From an uncultured Ruminococcus sp. (GTDB taxonomy: Bacteria > Bacillota > Clostridia > Oscillospirales > CAG-272), in the NCBI GenBank assembly GCA_902797125.1, contig CADBRS010000077.1, positions 1 through 19,333 of the forward strand: 19,333 bases of DNA. Reading direction: 5' to 3'. The position numbers and the translations under genes were made by a program. The notes under the pieces were generated by a model that had not been told where the DNA came from, made no database searches, and was given only the letters and a program-made list of their open reading frames with translations. Position 1 is the first letter of the stretch; each line of letters starts with the position of its first letter. This document shows positions 6,444-14,073 of this stretch, one piece after another.

Positions 6444-7217
6444 TTATTCAGCTTTTTCTTCAGCCGGTTCTTCGGCTTTCTCTTCAGCTTTTTCTTCTGC
6501 TTTGGGAGCCTCTTTCTTCTCAGCTTTCTTGTCGTCGGACTTATCGAAAACCTTGGAATACAGGAAAGCAGCCAGGAACGCGCCTGCGCAAGGAGCGATC
6601 AGCCAGATCCAGACCTGAGAGAGGGATCTCCAGTTGCCGGCGAATGCCTGAAGCAGAGCAGGACCGAAAGATCTTGCGGGGTTCACGGAAGTGCCGGTGA
6701 AGCCGATGCCGAGCAGATGGACCAGCGTCAGTGTCAAACCGATGTAGACGCCAGCAAATTTGCCGTCTGTGCGTTTCTTATCCGTCACGAAGAGAATGAC
6801 CAGTACGAAAACGAACGTCAGGATGACTTCGACCAGGAAACCGCCGATATAGGACCATGCGTCCAGATCGCCGTTGTTGTTGACCATCGCGACCTGGTTG
6901 CCGCCCAGCACGCGGAAGTCTCTCAGGAAGCAGCCGAGCAGCGTAGCGCCCAGAATGCCGCCGATGAACTGTGAGCAGATATAGCCCAGGAAGTCAGCCA
7001 GGGACAGTTCTCCGCGAAGGAAGAAGGCCAGGGAAACGGCCGGGTTGATGTGACAGCCGGAAATGTTGCCGATGGAAAAAGCCATGGCGATGATAACCAG
7101 GCCGAATGCCAATGCGATGGCTACCCAGTCACCGGATACGACTGCCGTACCGCAGGCAAAGAACACCAGAACGAAGGTGCCGATGCATTCCGCGATATAC
7201 TTTTTCAAGTTTGTCAT
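6444..7217 (-). CDS. aqpZ: Aquaporin Z-like water channel with charged C-terminal tail
   Basis: This 257-residue MIP-family channel has six membrane segments and the two pore motifs 'HINPAV' (N58-P59-A60) and 'SVNPARS' (N179-P180-A181). The selectivity filter can be read by alignment with E. coli AqpZ: F47, H167, T176 and R182. This is the water-selective combination rather than the glycerol facilitator type. The membrane domain ends near residue 224 and is followed by an unusual tail of about 30 residues made almost only of Lys, Glu, Ala and Pro, with repeated 'AEEK' units. Its cytoplasmic location follows from the topology. GGAGG lies 7 bases before the ATG. It sits 43 bases after the double beta-helix gene, and I see no convincing separate promoter, so co-transcription is likely. 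Confidence 0.92.
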   Translation of the reverse strand: MTNLKKYIAECIGTFVLVFFACGTAVVSGDWVAIALAFGLVIIAMAFSIGNISGCHINPAVSLAFFLRGELSLADFLGYICSQFIGGILGATLLGCFLRDFRVLGGNQVAMVNNNGDLDAWSYIGGFLVEVILTFVFVLVILFVTDKKRTDGKFAGVYIGLTLTLVHLLGIGFTGTSVNPARSFGPALLQAFAGNWRSLSQVWIWLIAPCAGAFLAAFLYSKVFDKSDDKKAEKKEAPKAEEKAEEKAEEPAEEKAE

Positions 7218-7260
7218 AGGAATCCTCCATATATATAATTTTTTGACTTGAAAACAATGA

Positions 7261-9804
7261 TTATTTGCTGAAAGAACCGATCTCTTCCAATTGTCCGTCG
7301 CTTTGGAAAATATCCAGAGCGGGCTCGTGGGGAAGGAGTTCTCCGGGCGTGCCGTCCGGCTGAGGTCTCTGCCGCCTCCGGACCGTCATATTGGAAACGA
7401 GCTGACACTCGCCTCCGTTGATCTCGACATTGTTCACGGGCCGGTAGAAGAACGTGCCCGCGATGGTCGCGCGGCCTCCGTTGACCGTCATGGCGACGGT
7501 TCCCGGATCCACGATGTTTGTAAGCTGCAGTTCCACGTTGCCGCCGTTCAAAACGACTGCGCGGTGAGGCGCGCCCCACATGAGCGTGTTGAAGACTCTC
7601 AGTTCGCCCTGCGCATCCGGTCTGGACAGGAAATAGACCCTGTCTCTGGGTGCCTGGATGGTGACCAGTTCGGTGTTGATGAGATCCAGATTCCCGCAAC
7701 CGGCATGGCACAATCCGTTCTGACCGCCGTCCGTTCCGTGTCCGATGACTTTGCCCGAAGTCCCTTTTCCGTCCTGCAGGACGAAGATCAGACCGTGATG
7801 AGCGGCGAACACGAACGTGCCCATGACGTGCTCGTTTTCGTTGTATCCGAATTTCAGAGCCTCCAGATATTTGATCTGGTTGTTCCAGAATTCATGCCAT
7901 TTCGTAGGCTTGTTGGGAAGATCCGTGCGGAAGAAATAGTGAGGATTGTACTGGATGTTTTCGACCCAGCCCTCACCCGCGTTGTTGCCGCAGTAGACCC
8001 CGATCCGAATCGGAGCGCCGGAAATATAGGAGATGTAATGACCTTCGGAAGGATAGGTGGCGAAATCCGCGCCCAGCCACGGATTGACGAAAACCGTGTT
8101 CACGAGATAGCATCTCGGTCCTCTCGCCTGGAAGGCCCAGGGATAGGGATACGGATTGGCCGCGTCCTGCTCGGGATGGTAGATGACCAGACCGAAAAGA
8201 CCTGAATCCTGGGCTGCCGTGATGAAAGGCTTGCCCGTTTCATGTCCTTTGCCCGCGTAGGTCATCAGGACTGAACCTCCGCCTAAGGTGTGGCAGGGAA
8301 CCTGGAAAACGCCGCGGAGCTGAACGTTGGACGGCAGATGGAGATGCCCGTCGATCCGGTACCGGCCGGCCGGGACATACACGATGCCGCCTGTTTTTTT
8401 CGCGTCGCTGATCGCCGAGGTGAAAGCGCCCGTGCAGTCTTCGGCGCCGTCTCCCTTGGCTCCGTAATCCGTGACCAGATAGAGCATATCCGATGAGGGA
8501 TGGGCGCGCCCGGTGAACGGCTTGTGACCGCCTTTGGGCGGAACGGAGAGCGGCTTGGAAAGTTCAGACTGCTTGATATGGTTTTTGGCTTCCTCCGAGG
8601 CTTTCATCGAAAGACCTCCGGAGAATTTGTTCGCACAAAGAAGGGTGCCGCCGATCCCGTCTTCCAAAACGATATGGGAAATGCCGGGTCCGGCTTTTCC
8701 GAACGTATTCTGGAGCAGCGTCAGACCGCCCGCGTTCTGGAAGAAAGCGGCTTCAGTAAATCCTTCGAACGTGCAGTTCGAGAAAGACAGCTGACCGGAA
8801 CCGCGGTGACAGACCATGTAAGGGTAGGGTCCCTTGAAATCCGTCCCGCAGACCTGCATGACGGTTTTGAAGCGCTGATCCGAACGGATGGCGCAGGTCA
8901 GGCCGGGTCTGTCGCAGACGATGGTGCTGTCGGACAGAGCCACGCCGTACGGGTTGACGTCGATCAGTTCGAATCCGACGTCGCAATTGTACATGTGCAA
9001 CGAAGAGATCTGGGTGTTCGGCGCGGAATCGGTCAGCGTCGTGATGAGGAATCCCACATGACAGTAGCTGACGCGGATATCGTAACCGTATTCCCAGTCC
9101 GACCGGGCCATGAAAACGCCCGTTGACTGTTTGAGCATATAGGATCTCAAAGCTTCGATATCCGTGCCTTCGACGAACGAGGCGTAGAAATCCGGTGAAA
9201 TGATGAAATGATACATTCTCCCGATGTCCGTTGTCCGGTCCATGAACAGACCTTCGTGCATCGGGGTCATGTAGACGTTATGGAGATAGTGGAGCTCGTT
9301 TGCATCCGGGCCGCACTGCATCCCTCTCCAGGGGTTGATCATGGTCACGAATTCGATCGTGGCGCTGTCCACGCCGTTCTGACGAACGGTCGGAGAATAG
9401 GGAACCGGATTCTCGAAAGACTGTTCCGGATAGTAGAAAGTCACGCACTGGATGCCCGAGCACGCAGAGAGCGTCACCTGAGGCGTTCCGTCCGGGTCGT
9501 TCTTTCCGAAAAAGCATTCGAAAACAGTCCCTTTGCCCTTTACGGGCGGTTCGACTTCCGGCGAGATCCACTCGCCTCTCAGCGTCACGGCTGTCCGGAC
9601 GGTCAGAGGGGTGCGCAGCGCATATGTGCCTTCGGGAATATAGAGCACGCCCCCGCCGATCGATGCGATTTCATCGATCGCTTTCTGGATGACCGGTGCG
9701 GCGTCTTCGCAAGCGGACGGATCGGGCAGATAGTCTGCAAGGTCCGCGCAGATCACGACAGTGTCGCCGACGGGATATTTCTGCTTCAGGATGAAAGGTC
9801 TCAT
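7261..9804 (-). CDS. Tandem right-handed beta-helix protein (pectate_lyase_3/GH55-like), no signal peptide
   Basis: This is an 847-residue protein with two pectate_lyase_3-type halves. The first starts with 'ADLADYLPDP...APVIQKAIDEIASIGGGVLYIPEGTY' (20-61) and the second with 'YGAKGDGAEDCTGAFTSAI' then 'TGGIVYVPAGRYRI' (447-484). Each is followed by 'LRG' and short beta-helix repeats. The halves are internally duplicated: 'YYPEQ...NPVPY' at 124-136 matches 'YHPEQ...NPYPY' at 542-553, and 'NPW' recurs at 157 and 574. Two fused beta-helices of this size recall GH55 exo-beta-1,3-glucanases, but the activity is unknown. The N-terminus is not a signal peptide, so it should stay in the cytoplasm. 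GGAGGT precedes the ATG, and a strong promoter lies upstream. Neighbours are the 464-residue protein and the aquaporin. Confidence 0.82.
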   Translation of the reverse strand: MRPFILKQKYPVGDTVVICADLADYLPDPSACEDAAPVIQKAIDEIASIGGGVLYIPEGTYALRTPLTVRTAVTLRGEWISPEVEPPVKGKGTVFECFFGKNDPDGTPQVTLSACSGIQCVTFYYPEQSFENPVPYSPTVRQNGVDSATIEFVTMINPWRGMQCGPDANELHYLHNVYMTPMHEGLFMDRTTDIGRMYHFIISPDFYASFVEGTDIEALRSYMLKQSTGVFMARSDWEYGYDIRVSYCHVGFLITTLTDSAPNTQISSLHMYNCDVGFELIDVNPYGVALSDSTIVCDRPGLTCAIRSDQRFKTVMQVCGTDFKGPYPYMVCHRGSGQLSFSNCTFEGFTEAAFFQNAGGLTLLQNTFGKAGPGISHIVLEDGIGGTLLCANKFSGGLSMKASEEAKNHIKQSELSKPLSVPPKGGHKPFTGRAHPSSDMLYLVTDYGAKGDGAEDCTGAFTSAISDAKKTGGIVYVPAGRYRIDGHLHLPSNVQLRGVFQVPCHTLGGGSVLMTYAGKGHETGKPFITAAQDSGLFGLVIYHPEQDAANPYPYPWAFQARGPRCYLVNTVFVNPWLGADFATYPSEGHYISYISGAPIRIGVYCGNNAGEGWVENIQYNPHYFFRTDLPNKPTKWHEFWNNQIKYLEALKFGYNENEHVMGTFVFAAHHGLIFVLQDGKGTSGKVIGHGTDGGQNGLCHAGCGNLDLINTELVTIQAPRDRVYFLSRPDAQGELRVFNTLMWGAPHRAVVLNGGNVELQLTNIVDPGTVAMTVNGGRATIAGTFFYRPVNNVEINGGECQLVSNMTVRRRQRPQPDGTPGELLPHEPALDIFQSDGQLEEIGSFSK

Positions 9805-9833
9805 TGAACACCTCCGGAGCCATGGTTCAACTA

Positions 9834-9862
9834 ATTATAAAACAAACCTTAAGAAAAAACAA
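9834..9862 (-). promoter_or_regulatory. Predicted sigma-A-type promoter for the double beta-helix gene
   Basis: On the minus strand, TTGTTT (9857-9862), a 17-base spacer and a perfect TATAAT (9834-9839) precede the ATG at 9804 by about 30 bases. It lies in the 85-base gap after the 464-residue gene, so the beta-helix gene can be expressed independently of it. I see no convincing terminator for the upstream gene in this gap. Confidence 0.65.
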
Positions 9863-9889
9863 GGGACTAGATGATGTTTCGAAGAATCG

Positions 9890-11284
9890 TTACATCGTTT
9901 CTTTGACCTGACAGGGTTCAAGTGCGGAAAAATCAGACCAGATCGGTTTCTCATCCGGCCCGTGGGCCATATTGCCTGCAAAACGGCTGTATCCGCCGTA
10001 GAGACGGTCGCCGCCTTTTTCGAGCGCCCACATAGGGCCGTTCTGCTTGTAGGTGAACTCTCCGCAAGTGCGGTGGATGCAGGGCGCGGCCACGGGATGA
10101 CAATTTTTGATCCTGTCTCCCAGAATGTTCTGGACCATCTCCAGCCAGCCTCCGTTGGGCAAGGTGACGACGACCTGGAACAATCCGTTCGGGTTGAACA
10201 CGCTGCAGGGGATGTTTCCGTCTGCAAAAATATAGCCTGCGACGGTCTCTTTGAGAGATTCCAGAATTACTGCTTTTTTCGGATCCGGGCTTTTGCGCAG
10301 ATGGTCCTCCATGAAGGCGATCAGGGTGGGATAGCCCTGGAAGGCGATGGAATGGTATTCCCAACCCTTCACATACGACTTGTCCTCAGGATCTGTGATG
10401 GCGCCTCTGGCCAGATAGGTGAATCCGTCCTCGTGGACGAAAGCGGCATCGAAGAGATGGGAGGCCACGTTGTCGATCACACCGGGGATCCGTTCGTCTC
10501 CGGTGCAGGAAAAGATTCTCTTCAACGGCGTGAGGATCTGGGTATAATAGACGGTCCGCTCGGCAAAATTGACGCCGTCTCCTCTTTCAAAAAGGCCGAT
10601 CTTTTCGTAGTAGTTGGCCGGAGAGAGCATGTAGTCCAGAGCGGGTTTTCCATATTGCTCGTACCTGTCCCAGATGCCCAGGACTTTGCCGGTCAGGGCC
10701 AGGGCCGAGACGGCCGTCAGATCCTGATTCGTGACGCCGCACCAGCCCGGATGAGTGAGCGGATGGAACCGGCCGTTCCCGCGCTTCCAGGCAAAGGACT
10801 GAGCCCAGTTCCACTGTCTTTCGACGGCACCCGGGATCAATGACTTGATGACGGGATCGGCATAGGGCCAGGCATAATACTCGAGCAGCGCGATGACAGG
10901 GGAGAACCAGTGGATCGGACAGCCGTTCGTGTTGAAAGAGGGCTCGAATTCCGCGGTGCAATGAATGAATCCGCCGCTCGGATCCTGCAGATAGAGCAGA
11001 TGGGCGGCCATGGAATTGACAAGGACCCGGTAACGCTCATCCTTGTTCGATTCGTACATTCTTCTGAAAAAGGCTCCCCACTCGATGAACTGATGAACGG
11101 TCTCGCCCTGATAGCGGCGGTCCAGAACGCGGCTCTCACTCCAGCATGAATGAAGAATCAGCATCCCGAAAACGCCCGGCCCCTGCTGCCATTCCTTAAA
11201 TCTTCCGAGCAGCAGATTCAGCGTTTCCTCAGTTACGGACGTTTCCAGTTTTCTTCCCTTGACGGGGTAGTGAACGGTTTCCAT
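9890..11284 (-). CDS. Uncharacterised protein, possibly (alpha/alpha)-barrel carbohydrate-active
   Basis: This is a 464-residue protein that I do not recognise as a named family. It is rich in Trp, Tyr, His and Gly, with helical stretches separated by loops such as 'HSCWSES', 'HPLTHPGWCGVTNQDLTAVSAL', 'LARGAITDPEDKSYVKGWEYHSIAFQGYPTL' and 'GGDRLYGGYSRFAGN'. This pattern resembles six-hairpin glycosidases and the helical toroid of polysaccharide lyases, but no catalytic motif can be assigned with confidence. There is no signal peptide or membrane segment. The longer frame starts at 11320; ATG 11284 is preferred because GGAGG lies about 8 bases before it. It precedes the double beta-helix gene on the same strand, and a carbohydrate role is inferred mainly from that neighbour and from the composition. 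Confidence 0.75.
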   Translation of the reverse strand: METVHYPVKGRKLETSVTEETLNLLLGRFKEWQQGPGVFGMLILHSCWSESRVLDRRYQGETVHQFIEWGAFFRRMYESNKDERYRVLVNSMAAHLLYLQDPSGGFIHCTAEFEPSFNTNGCPIHWFSPVIALLEYYAWPYADPVIKSLIPGAVERQWNWAQSFAWKRGNGRFHPLTHPGWCGVTNQDLTAVSALALTGKVLGIWDRYEQYGKPALDYMLSPANYYEKIGLFERGDGVNFAERTVYYTQILTPLKRIFSCTGDERIPGVIDNVASHLFDAAFVHEDGFTYLARGAITDPEDKSYVKGWEYHSIAFQGYPTLIAFMEDHLRKSPDPKKAVILESLKETVAGYIFADGNIPCSVFNPNGLFQVVVTLPNGGWLEMVQNILGDRIKNCHPVAAPCIHRTCGEFTYKQNGPMWALEKGGDRLYGGYSRFAGNMAHGPDEKPIWSDFSALEPCQVKETM

Positions 11285-11308
11285 ATTGATGCCTCCATTT
11301 TTTTTCTT

Positions 11309-11317
11309 ATCATACCA
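11309..11317 (-). promoter_or_regulatory. Extended -10 promoter candidate for the 464-residue gene
   Basis: On the minus strand, TGGTATGAT (11309-11317) fits an extended -10 (TGn plus TATGAT). The -35 is weak. Transcription would start near 11302, about 18 bases before the ATG, leaving room only for the GGAGG site. An inverted repeat, TTCCG/CGGAA (11342-11360), lies just upstream and could be an operator. Confidence 0.45.
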
Positions 11318-11400
11318 CAAAAAAGGTCTGCATGGCCGAACTTCCGCATGTTTTACGGAAAAATGACTGACAAAAAAGTCGTTGATTTTGCCAAAAACAG

Positions 11401-11429
11401 TTTACATTCTCCCGCCCTTGTGTTATACT
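11401..11429 (+). promoter_or_regulatory. Predicted sigma-A-type promoter for mgsA (and thrS)
   Basis: TTTACA (11401-11406), a 17-base spacer and TATACT (11424-11429) form a near-consensus promoter. It lies about 68 bases upstream of the mgsA ATG. It is the only convincing promoter before thrS, so it may drive mgsA, the T-box leader and thrS together. Confidence 0.68.
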
Positions 11430-11496
11430 ATACGAAACAAGGCGGGCCCGTTGATTGCCCACATGCGGCGTTAATATCGAAGATGTGAGGGGAGTT

Positions 11497-11910
11497 ATGC
11501 AGATCGCCATTATTGCGCACGACACGAAAAAAGAGCTGATGGCTCAGTTCTGTATCGCTTACTGCGGCATTTTGAGCAAACACAAGCTGTGCGCGACGAG
11601 CGTAACGGCAAAATATATATCCGACGCGACCGGACTGAAGATCGAAAGTTTTCTGCCCGGCATGCACGGAGGCGATGAACAGATCGCATCGCGCGTGGCC
11701 TACAACGAAGTGGACGTTTTGCTCTATTTCAGAGACACGAGACCGGGCACCGTGGCTTCCAGAGAAGCCGCCGAGCTGCTCAGGCTTTGCGATTTCTACA
11801 ACGTTCCGGTCGCCACCAACATCGCCACGGCCGAGATCGTAGTCCAGGCTCTGGACAGAGGCGATCTGGACTGGAGAAAATACGTCGGCGACTCTAAAGG
11901 CGCTCTGTAA
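11497..11910 (+). CDS. mgsA: Methylglyoxal synthase-like protein with altered catalytic loop
   Basis: This 137-residue protein has the MGS fold. Family enzymes convert dihydroxyacetone phosphate to methylglyoxal plus phosphate, a glycolytic bypass in the cytoplasm. Conserved positions include 'IAHDTKK' (H8, D9, K12), 'GMHGGDEQ' with D60 (equivalent to the catalytic Asp71 of E. coli MgsA), D80 in 'YFRD', and the C-terminal 'FYNVPVATNIATAEIVV'. The normal 'DPL...PHxPDVKALLRL' loop instead reads 'DTRPGTVASREAAELLRL', so the equivalents of E. coli His98 and Asp101 are Ala87 and Glu90. A substrate-binding Ser (E. coli 65) is Pro54. Activity is therefore uncertain. The frame can be extended to 11455, but ATG 11497 has GGGGAG directly upstream. 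The stop lies only 7 bases before the T-box base stem. Confidence 0.83.
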   Translation: MQIAIIAHDTKKELMAQFCIAYCGILSKHKLCATSVTAKYISDATGLKIESFLPGMHGGDEQIASRVAYNEVDVLLYFRDTRPGTVASREAAELLRLCDFYNVPVATNIATAEIVVQALDRGDLDWRKYVGDSKGAL

Positions 11911-11917
11911 GCGCAAC

Positions 11918-12109
11918 CCATCGGACAAAAGGCATGTCCTACCGGTCACAGAGAAGGGATCCATGGCTGAGAGATCCTCCCGTAATGCATGACTTACCAC
12001 CGAATGGTTCCAACCGAATAGATGAAACGAGATAAAAGTTCGGGTGGAACCGTGCAGAATTCGTATCTACACCCCGGCGGCAGCAAGCAAACTGTCGCCG
12101 TATTTTTTT
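11918..12109 (+). promoter_or_regulatory. T-box riboswitch (threonine, ACC specifier) controlling thrS
   Basis: This leader senses uncharged tRNA-Thr. The Stem I base pairs CCAUCGG (11918-11924) with CCGAAUGG (12000-12007), with one bulged A. A CAUG/CAUG helix (11933-11936 with 11988-11991) closes the specifier loop, placing ACC at 11996-11998 followed by a purine. A distal hairpin pairs 11957-11961 with 11973-11977. The T-box core GGGTGGAACCG (12042-12052) forms the antiterminator. Its helix A1 is CGGG (12041-12044) with CCCG (12073-12076). The bulge is UGGAACC (12045-12051). Helix A2 is 12052-12058 with 12066-12072, with one mismatch. The antiterminator shares 12075-12076 with the terminator stem, so the two are mutually exclusive. 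The UGGA bulge predicts a U discriminator base on tRNA-Thr. These structures were worked out by eye. Confidence 0.92.
12075..12109 (+). terminator. T-box-controlled intrinsic terminator before thrS
   Basis: CGGCGGCAG (12075-12083) pairs with CTGTCGCCG (12092-12100), nine pairs including one G-U, around an 8-nt loop. A run of seven T follows (12103-12109). The thrS ribosome binding site GGAGG (12110-12114) begins immediately after the T run, so termination stops just before the coding region. Confidence 0.92.
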
Positions 12110-12120
12110 GGAGGACAAAT

Positions 12121-14067
12121 ATGATTTCAGTAAGATTCAAGGGGACGGAAACCGTCTCATCCCTCGAAGGACCGGCATCGGTCTACGAGTTTGCAAAGAA
12201 CGTTGAACTGGCCAGCCGCGAGGTGCTGGGCGCCGTCGTGAACGGGGAAGACGCCGATCTGACCCGCGTCATCGACAAAGACAGCGAAGTCGAACTGCTG
12301 ACATTCGACGACCCGAGAGGCCGGCATATCTTCTGGCATACGACCAGCCATATCCTGGCACAGGCCGTCAAGCGTCTGTATCCGAACGCCAAGCTGACCA
12401 TCGGTCCCGCCATCGAGAACGGTTTCTATTACGATTTCGATTCGGACGTTCCTTTCACCACGGACGCCCTCAAAGCGCTGGAAGGGGAAATGAAGAAGAT
12501 CGTCAAGGAGAATATCCTGATCGAGCGTTTCGAACTGCCCAGACAGGAAGCCGTCCAACTGATGACCGAGAGGGAAGAGCCTTACAAAGTCGAACTGATC
12601 AACGAATTGCCCGAGGGCGAGACCATCTCCTTCTACCGCCAGGGCGAATACACGGATCTTTGCGTGGGTCCTCATCTGCACAGCACCGGAGCCGTCAAAG
12701 CCGTTGCCCTCACTCAGTGCACGGGCGCATACTGGCGGGGAGATCAGTCCAACCGTCAGCTGCAGCGGATCTACGGGATCTCGTTCCCCAAAAAAGAGAT
12801 GCTTCAGGAATATCTGGACAGACAGGAAGAGGCCAAGAAGAGAGACCACAACAAGATCGGCCGTGAACTGGAATACTTCACGACCGTCGACTACATCGGT
12901 CAGGGCCTTCCCATTCTGCTGCCCAAGGGTTCCCGCGTCATTCAGATCCTGCAGCGCTGGGTCGAAGACTACGAGCAGGCCAACGGATATCTGCTGACCA
13001 AAACGCCCTTGATGGCCAAGAGGGATCTGTTCAAGATCTCCGGTCACTGGGATCATTACAGGGACGGCATGTTCATCATGGGCGACCCGGACGATGAGAC
13101 GAAGGAATGCTTCGCGCTCCGTCCGATGACCTGTCCTTTCCAGTATCAGGTGTATCTGAACAAAAAGCGTTCCTACCGCGAACTTCCGATGCGGCTGGGC
13201 GAAACCTCCACGTTGTTCCGCAACGAGGATTCGGGCGAGATGCACGGTCTGATCAGAGTCAGACAGTTCACGATCTCGGAAGGGCACATCGTGCTGAGAC
13301 CGGAACAGCTGGAAGAGGAATTTGCCGGATGCGTCCGGTTGTTCAAATATTTCCTGGGCACTGTCGGGCTGCTGGAAGACTGCACGTTCCGCTTTTCGCA
13401 ATGGGATCCCAAAAACCCGAAAAACAAATATGAAGGCACGGCAGAGCAATGGGACGAAGCGCAGGCTGCGATGGCCAAGATCCTGGACGATCTGGGCATC
13501 GAGTACACGATCGGCATCGACGAGGCAGCGTTCTACGGACCCAAACTGGACGTTCAGTACAAAAACGTCTACGGCAAAGAAGACACGCTCGTCACGATCC
13601 AGATCGATATGCTGCTCGCCCGCCGCTTCAACATGACCTATGTGGACAGCGACGGTCAGGTCAAATATCCCTATATCATCCACCGCACGTCTCTCGGCTG
13701 CTACGAACGGACGCTGGCCTACGTGCTTGAAAAATATGCAGGCGCGCTCCCGACGTGGATGGCTCCGACACAGGTCAAGGTTCTGTCCATCGGCAACGAG
13801 CATATCGACTATGCCCGCGAACTCGGAGACAAACTGTTCGCGCACGGTATCCGCGCCGAAGTGGACGACCGCAACGAGACGATCGGATACAAGATCCGCC
13901 AGGCTCAGCTTGAAAAAGTGCCCTACATGATGATCATAGGAGATCAGGAAAAGGACAACAAGACCGTATCGGTCCGTTCCCGCAAGACGGGTCAGACCGT
14001 GACTTCGTCTCTGGACGATTTCCTCTCCGTTATCCTTCCCGAGATCGCAGAGAAGAGAAAATCTTGA
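12121..14067 (+). CDS. thrS: Threonyl-tRNA synthetase
   Basis: This 648-residue class II synthetase charges tRNA-Thr. Domains in order are an N-terminal TGS domain (1-60), the editing domain with H73, H77, C181 and H185, the catalytic domain, and the anticodon-binding domain from about 545 ('VKVLSIGNEHIDYA'). Zinc ligands of the active site are C338, H389 and H521, with spacing as in E. coli. The motif 2 neighbourhood reads 'MTCPFQYQ' instead of the common 'MNCPGH', and motif 3 reads 'LGCYERTLAYVLEKYAG'; both look like lineage variants. A longer frame opens at 12022, but that ATG lies inside the T-box leader; ATG 12121 follows GGAGG at 12110-12114. It is regulated by the T-box and closed by a terminator. 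Confidence 0.97.
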   Translation: MISVRFKGTETVSSLEGPASVYEFAKNVELASREVLGAVVNGEDADLTRVIDKDSEVELLTFDDPRGRHIFWHTTSHILAQAVKRLYPNAKLTIGPAIENGFYYDFDSDVPFTTDALKALEGEMKKIVKENILIERFELPRQEAVQLMTEREEPYKVELINELPEGETISFYRQGEYTDLCVGPHLHSTGAVKAVALTQCTGAYWRGDQSNRQLQRIYGISFPKKEMLQEYLDRQEEAKKRDHNKIGRELEYFTTVDYIGQGLPILLPKGSRVIQILQRWVEDYEQANGYLLTKTPLMAKRDLFKISGHWDHYRDGMFIMGDPDDETKECFALRPMTCPFQYQVYLNKKRSYRELPMRLGETSTLFRNEDSGEMHGLIRVRQFTISEGHIVLRPEQLEEEFAGCVRLFKYFLGTVGLLEDCTFRFSQWDPKNPKNKYEGTAEQWDEAQAAMAKILDDLGIEYTIGIDEAAFYGPKLDVQYKNVYGKEDTLVTIQIDMLLARRFNMTYVDSDGQVKYPYIIHRTSLGCYERTLAYVLEKYAGALPTWMAPTQVKVLSIGNEHIDYARELGDKLFAHGIRAEVDDRNETIGYKIRQAQLEKVPYMMIIGDQEKDNKTVSVRSRKTGQTVTSSLDDFLSVILPEIAEKRKS

Positions 14068-14073
14068 ACACGT

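Noticed and set aside
7218..7260. TATATATA upstream of the aquaporin gene as a -10 promoter element.
   Set aside because: Transcription would start inside or after the GGAGG site, removing the ribosome binding site; spacing to TTGTTT is also poor for the best hexamer.
11911..11940. GGACA...TGTCC hairpin after mgsA as an independent terminator.
   Set aside because: The stem is only 5 bp with no T run, and its bases are better explained by T-box Stem I.
12022..12120. A 33-codon upstream extension of thrS starting at ATG 12022.
   Set aside because: This segment is the T-box antiterminator and terminator; the ribosome binding site and the TGS domain both support ATG 12121.
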